Shown piece after piece: positions 60,272 through 64,000 of a DNA stretch of 64,000 nt. The notes beneath the pieces were generated by a model. It saw only the letters and a program-made list of their open reading frames with translations. It was not told the origin of the DNA and ran no database searches. Position numbers and translations under genes: made by a program. Location of the stretch: positions 1 through 64,000 of the forward strand of contig JALCCG010000084.1 in NCBI GenBank assembly GCA_023212695.1. The letters run 5' to 3'. Numbering within the stretch: the stretch's first letter is position 1; the number at the start of each line of letters is the position of its first letter. The stretch is from Sporisorium sorghi (taxonomy: Eukaryota; Basidiomycota; Ustilaginomycetes; Ustilaginales; Ustilaginaceae).

Positions 60272-62158
60272 ATGGACCTGACGGTGGGCAAGCGCATCTC
60301 GCTGGGTCCACACAAGGGCACCATCCGCTACCGCGGTCCAGTGCCGCCCTCGAGCGGCGAATGGCTCGGCATCGAATGGGACGATCCCGCACGCGGCAAG
60401 CACGACGGTACGAGTGCCGATGGGACGCGCTACTTCCACGTCCGCATCCCGGGCAGCGGTTCGTTCATCCGTCCCACCTCGTCCAAGCTGTCCAGCGGAT
60501 GTTGTTTTCTAGTCGCACTGCGCAACAAGTATCTTCCGTCCGCAGAAGAGCAGTCGGCATCGACAGAGCAAACGGCACAAGCGCCGCAGCAGTACTCGCG
60601 TAAGAACATCGCCGACATCGAGATCGAAACGCCCAACCTCGACCGCATTGCGCTCAAGGCGGCGCGTCTGGATCGGCTAAAGGAGGTCGGACTGGGTGGG
60701 TGGCAGCAGTCTTCGCTGCCAGATGTCGACGCCGAGGCGATCCACGATGCACGCTATGATGTGGCGAGGGCGTTTGATGCAACGCAAGGTTCGGGGCCAG
60801 GGTCGATCCGGGCAACGTGTCCGAACATACGCTGGCTCGATCTTTCGCGGTCCCTGCTGCCGGATTGGGAGGAGGTGTCGTTGATCGCTGCAGAGTTGAG
60901 CCAGCTCAAGACGCTGTTGCTGCATTTCAACCGGCTGCAGCCACCACCAACGCCGTTGCCAGTGATCTGGAGCGAAAGGTTGGGACACATTCAAGATTTG
61001 CGCCTGGACGGCACGCTCGTTCCGTGGTCTCACGTGCTGAGGTTGGCACCGGCACTGGCTGGCCTTCGCTCGTTACACCTGGGCAGCAACGAGATCGCCA
61101 GTCTGGCGGAAGCAGATGGTGGCAGAGGCGAAGGCACGGCGGGCATCTTTCCGTCTCTCACTTCGCTCAGTGTGGAAGACAACGCCATCAAGTCCTGGCC
61201 AGATCTGGTCGCTGCTCTGTCTCGACTCCCATCGCTCGAGACGCTCAATCTCGATCGGAACCGCATTAGTGACATCCCAGCCGCGCCACCTTCAACCTGC
61301 AAGCTCCCTCGACTGAAAGAGCTTTACCTTCGAGGCAACCCAATCGCATCATGGTCTTCACTGGAGCATATCGCTCAGTGGCTCGGCCCGGAAACAAAGC
61401 TCGAAGCACTCCATATCTCCACCCTCCACATCGACGAGGAAGAGGAAGACTCACACGCATCGAGCAGCTTGACGAAAACGCCAAGCGACCCTTTGCTGTC
61501 GAAGTACGAATACCGCGATTTCCGAGCGATTGCCATCGCGCGCTTACCTTCCCTTACTTTGCTCGACAAGACCGAGATCACGCCCAAGGAGCGCAGGGAT
61601 GCCGAGCTGTTTGTCTACACGCGCTTCCGCGAGGGCGATGCGTACATTATCAATGGCAGTGTAGCGCGGCACGGTTCAGAGGAGAAGCTTGAACTATCCA
61701 ACGCTGAGAAGGCGACGAGGTTTCCGCGCTATCTCGAGCTGGCTAGGACGTTCGATGGCGAAGACGCGCTTGTTGCCGACAAGCAGGTGCAACAAGGCGG
61801 CGCGGTGGAAAAGAAAAAGAGCAACACGCTGCGGTCGAAGATGCTCAACATCACCGTCGTAGCATGCACTGCCGTACCACAGGCTGCTCAGCCGCATGTG
61901 GTGGGTGCATTTGCAGAAAAGCAAGATGTGCAAGTGCTGGCGACCACGCCGTTGCGGTTGATCAAGATCAAGCTGGCGAATGCGGTTGGAGTGAAGGCTG
62001 GGGAGGTGGAGCAGGTGTGGGCGCTGATGCGGCCCAAGCAAGGGGCGGAGGACGAGGTAGGGGAGACGATCGTTTTGGAGATGGATGACATGTCGAGGAC
62101 GTTGGACTGGTACGAAGTGGTGTCGGGCGATACAGTTGTTCTCGTCGTAGGCAGCTGA
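60272..62158 (+). CDS. Tubulin-folding cofactor E (TBCE/Pac2-like)
   Basis: Single exon, 628 aa from ATG 60272; the frame stays open upstream to ~60179 but without an ATG. An N-terminal CAP-Gly domain (1-70) has VGKRISLGPHKGTIRYRG, GEWLGIEWDDPARGKHDG and FIRPTS. Leucine-rich repeats occupy ~180-400 (LKTLLLHFNRL, LRSLHLGSNEIASL, LETLNLDRNRISDIP, LKELYLRGNPIASW). A ubiquitin-like domain closes the protein (~545-628: MLNITVVACT, LRLIKIKLANAVGV). CAP-Gly + LRR + UBL is the TBCE architecture. TBCE binds alpha-tubulin and helps build or dismantle the alpha/beta heterodimer. GKHDG, the tubulin-tail binding motif, is intact. Confidence 0.93.
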   Translation: MDLTVGKRISLGPHKGTIRYRGPVPPSSGEWLGIEWDDPARGKHDGTSADGTRYFHVRIPGSGSFIRPTSSKLSSGCCFLVALRNKYLPSAEEQSASTEQTAQAPQQYSRKNIADIEIETPNLDRIALKAARLDRLKEVGLGGWQQSSLPDVDAEAIHDARYDVARAFDATQGSGPGSIRATCPNIRWLDLSRSLLPDWEEVSLIAAELSQLKTLLLHFNRLQPPPTPLPVIWSERLGHIQDLRLDGTLVPWSHVLRLAPALAGLRSLHLGSNEIASLAEADGGRGEGTAGIFPSLTSLSVEDNAIKSWPDLVAALSRLPSLETLNLDRNRISDIPAAPPSTCKLPRLKELYLRGNPIASWSSLEHIAQWLGPETKLEALHISTLHIDEEEEDSHASSSLTKTPSDPLLSKYEYRDFRAIAIARLPSLTLLDKTEITPKERRDAELFVYTRFREGDAYIINGSVARHGSEEKLELSNAEKATRFPRYLELARTFDGEDALVADKQVQQGGAVEKKKSNTLRSKMLNITVVACTAVPQAAQPHVVGAFAEKQDVQVLATTPLRLIKIKLANAVGVKAGEVEQVWALMRPKQGAEDEVGETIVLEMDDMSRTLDWYEVVSGDTVVLVVGS

Positions 62159-62317
62159 TTCGCATCTCAGTCACATTCAATTGCTTGCACAGGCAGAAGG
62201 AATCAAGCAGAAGAATAGATACCCATTGCGAAACCGACCCTGGCACACAGTGCCCGCGATCTCATGCAATACAAAAGATGTGAAAACAATGCTTGCGAAC
62301 AAGTTCAAGCACAGGAA

Positions 62318-62808
62318 TCACTGAGCCTTGCCATCTTGACCGCCGTGCTCCTTGAAGCCTGCGGGACCGTTCGGGGTCCAGCGGATTTTCTGCAACTCTG
62401 GGTGCTTGTTGTGAAGCACCTTGAGCCACTTCTTCCACGCGTCCACTTCGGCACGACTGTGGGTCTTGACCATCTCAAGCGGGATTCTCAGTATCTTCAA
62501 ATCCTCGTCACGACCGAGCGACCCATTTTCACCACCCCAGAACCATCTCCGGCCGAGCTTCTTGGCGCTAGCACCACTAGCAGCAGCGGGCACTTGGCCT
62601 TCGTCGTTCTTAGCGAGTGATCGGCGCATGGCTGGGAGCTGGATCTTCCAAGAATGTACAGCAAGAGAGCAACGGGTTGAGAGAGGGTCAGTTGGCGTTT
62701 GTCGTTAGGCAAACTGAGAGGAATGGGAAGACTTACAGCTTGGACGTGGTGTACGAGGCACAAAGCGACGATTGCCGCGATAAGAGCGCGAGCCGAGTGG
62801 ACCAGCAT
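62318..62808 (-). CDS. Small secreted protein, effector candidate (two exons)
   Basis: Exon 1 complement(62737-62808) encodes exactly a 24-residue signal peptide (ALIAAIVALCLVHHVQA). The intron begins GTAAGT at 62736 and ends at 62645 (GGAAG). Exon 2 runs 62644-62318; an alternative acceptor six bases later would drop two residues. The product is ~132 aa. The mature part is basic and hydrophilic (LPAMRRSLAKNDEG, GRRWFWGGENGSLGRDEDLKILRIPLEMVKTHSRAEVDAWKKWL) with no cysteine pairs and no known domain. A TATA box lies ~150 bp upstream. Small size, signal peptide and lack of known domains match the pattern of smut effector candidates, but this is inference. It converges with the TBCE gene, only 159 bp from that stop. 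Confidence 0.72.
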
Positions 62809-64000
62809 CGTCGTCGTCGCTTGTAGTTTGTGGCGGAATGTAGGGAGTGAATGCGGTAAGGAAAAGAAGGACGGTAAAGGCGAGAAGGAGAGGAGAGCAA
62901 GCAGACCTGCTGTACAAGTGGGGTCCTGACAAAAGAGGGACGCTGGCGATCCGTCCCCCTTATATACCACAGCCTCTCGTGTGGGTTGTTCTCTTTTCGC
63001 GCTAGAGTTAGGCGTAGTTAGGGTGGGGTCGAGCGGTCCAGATCTGAACAAAGTTGCCATCGTGATCTCATTGTGTCGCGAAAACAGTGTGGATCTCCGT
63101 TCGGACTTGGAGAGTGGGCCATCAAAAAAAGAGCGTTGCCATCGGATCCACACAACGATCGAAATGAAGCCCGGCGACGCGCCACCCTCCAAAAGCGATC
63201 TGATCACTCTCTCATGACACGTTTCGAGCCAGAAGCACGCAGCTTGGGGCCCGAACGTCCGACGACGTTGGTGCAGGAAAAGGTTGATCGAGAATTAGGG
63301 CTCGTTCCGCTGCCACCTGTATCAGGGCACCATTGAAGACGTAGACCTCTGAAAAGAAGCTAACGCCCATGTTGCCAGAGATAGCCGACGTTGTCAGGCA
63401 CCAAACAAAAACCAGGGACCGAGTGAAGCCCTGTCTCACGCCCCTCCACTTCATCGACACGAAAAGGGCACCTCGAGAGAGGAAGCGAGGTGACGACGAT
63501 GAAGTCGGCGAAGCGAGCCAGGGGCGTTGGTGGCGATAGGTAACGCCGCCAACGACGGAGCTACGACGACGACAGGGAGCCATAGCGTGGGAAACCCTGG
63601 ACGCTCGTCTTCCTCCTCAAGATGGTGGCACCCGTGGGCTGACACTGAACGACGCTAGTGGGTGGGGTACATCTGCCATTGTTGACGGTCTTTATCGCAG
63701 AGGAGCTCGTTGGCATCACCCACTTGATTGAAGGGTCCCTCGCCATGCTGGGCTGTGTGTGCATAGGCGTTGTCTGAAACGAGCAGCTTTCTCGGCAAAC
63801 GTTGCCTGTGGCTGGGCCGACGTTGCAAGGGAGCCACAGCAGGTGCCTTGCCGCTTTGCCCGTGTTTGCCGGTTAGACAAGACGCCGGCGGTTGTCATGA
63901 AAGTCTGTAAAGCAGGTGCAAGGTGGCATGTCGACAATGTCGATGCCTTCACTCTCTCACCCTGTTTGCTTCCTATCGCACAATTTATCGCTCAGTTGTC
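62809..64000. other. Upstream region of the small secreted protein; right edge
   Basis: 1.2 kb to the window end. It holds the TATA box above and the upstream region. Short frames here have no family features, and no gene or repeat could be supported. Confidence 0.4.
62959..62966 (-). promoter_or_regulatory. TATA box of the small secreted protein gene
   Basis: TATATAAG on the minus strand, preceded by GTGG and followed by a G-run, lies ~150 bp upstream of the ATG. A clean TATA is rare in this window, so the gene may be strongly regulated. Confidence 0.55.

Overview
The window looks like nuclear DNA of a basidiomycete smut fungus (Ustilaginaceae, Ustilago/Sporisorium type). Coding sequence is GC-rich, introns are short (73-133 nt) with GTAAGT/GTATGT-like donors and CAG/TAG acceptors, proteins carry Ser/Ala/Gln-rich disordered tails, and the conserved proteins are typically fungal. 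All assignments come from reading the sequence and from family knowledge; no database was searched. Spliced models were built by hand and each was checked to keep a continuous reading frame.  Layout, 1-22.5 kb: the 3' end of an unrecognised gene; a large protein with an RNase H-like fold split by an Arg-rich insertion; a three-exon secreted GH55 beta-1,3-glucanase; a mitochondrial D-2-hydroxyacid dehydrogenase divergent from the rRNA-processing exonuclease REX4; a three-exon DEK_C/SWIB protein (UAF30-like); a Fanzor (eukaryotic TnpB-type RNA-guided nuclease) whose N-terminal part lies in another reading frame; an unrecognised Cys-motif protein; the retromer PX-BAR protein VPS17; and a three-exon N-terminal acetyltransferase NAA10/ARD1.  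22.5-26.7 kb: a gene-free AT-richer island with a ~93-bp inverted repeat around a 0.5-kb element, tandem ~70-bp repeats and six copies of a 20-bp palindrome.  26.7-39 kb: SEC14, tRNA-Asn(GUU), a single-pass membrane protein, a two-exon lysine-methyltransferase-like protein, a 2.6-kb pyrimidine-rich leader region, a two-HMG-box protein and a six-exon PTC1-type PP2C phosphatase.  39-42 kb: a second gene-free AT-rich island with three copies of a ~45-bp repeat in inverted and direct arrangement.  42-64 kb: a DUF5102/Laa2-like adaptor accessory protein divergent from a cis-prenyltransferase (RER2-like), the mitochondrial inner-membrane peptidase IMP1, a 1462-aa Dbl-type RhoGEF, a 5.8-kb stretch without recognisable genes but rich in microsatellites, an expansin-like secreted protein with a long linker, the tubulin cofactor E homologue, and a small two-exon secreted protein of effector type.  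Most genes are independent housekeeping units (vesicle traffic: VPS17, SEC14, Laa2-like; RNA/ribosome: REX4, UAF30-like, tRNA; cytoskeleton: RhoGEF, TBCE). The secreted wall-active proteins (GH55, expansin-like) and the small secreted protein fit a plant-associated lifestyle. The most unusual locus is the Fanzor at 14.9-16.7 kb with its neighbouring Cys-motif gene.
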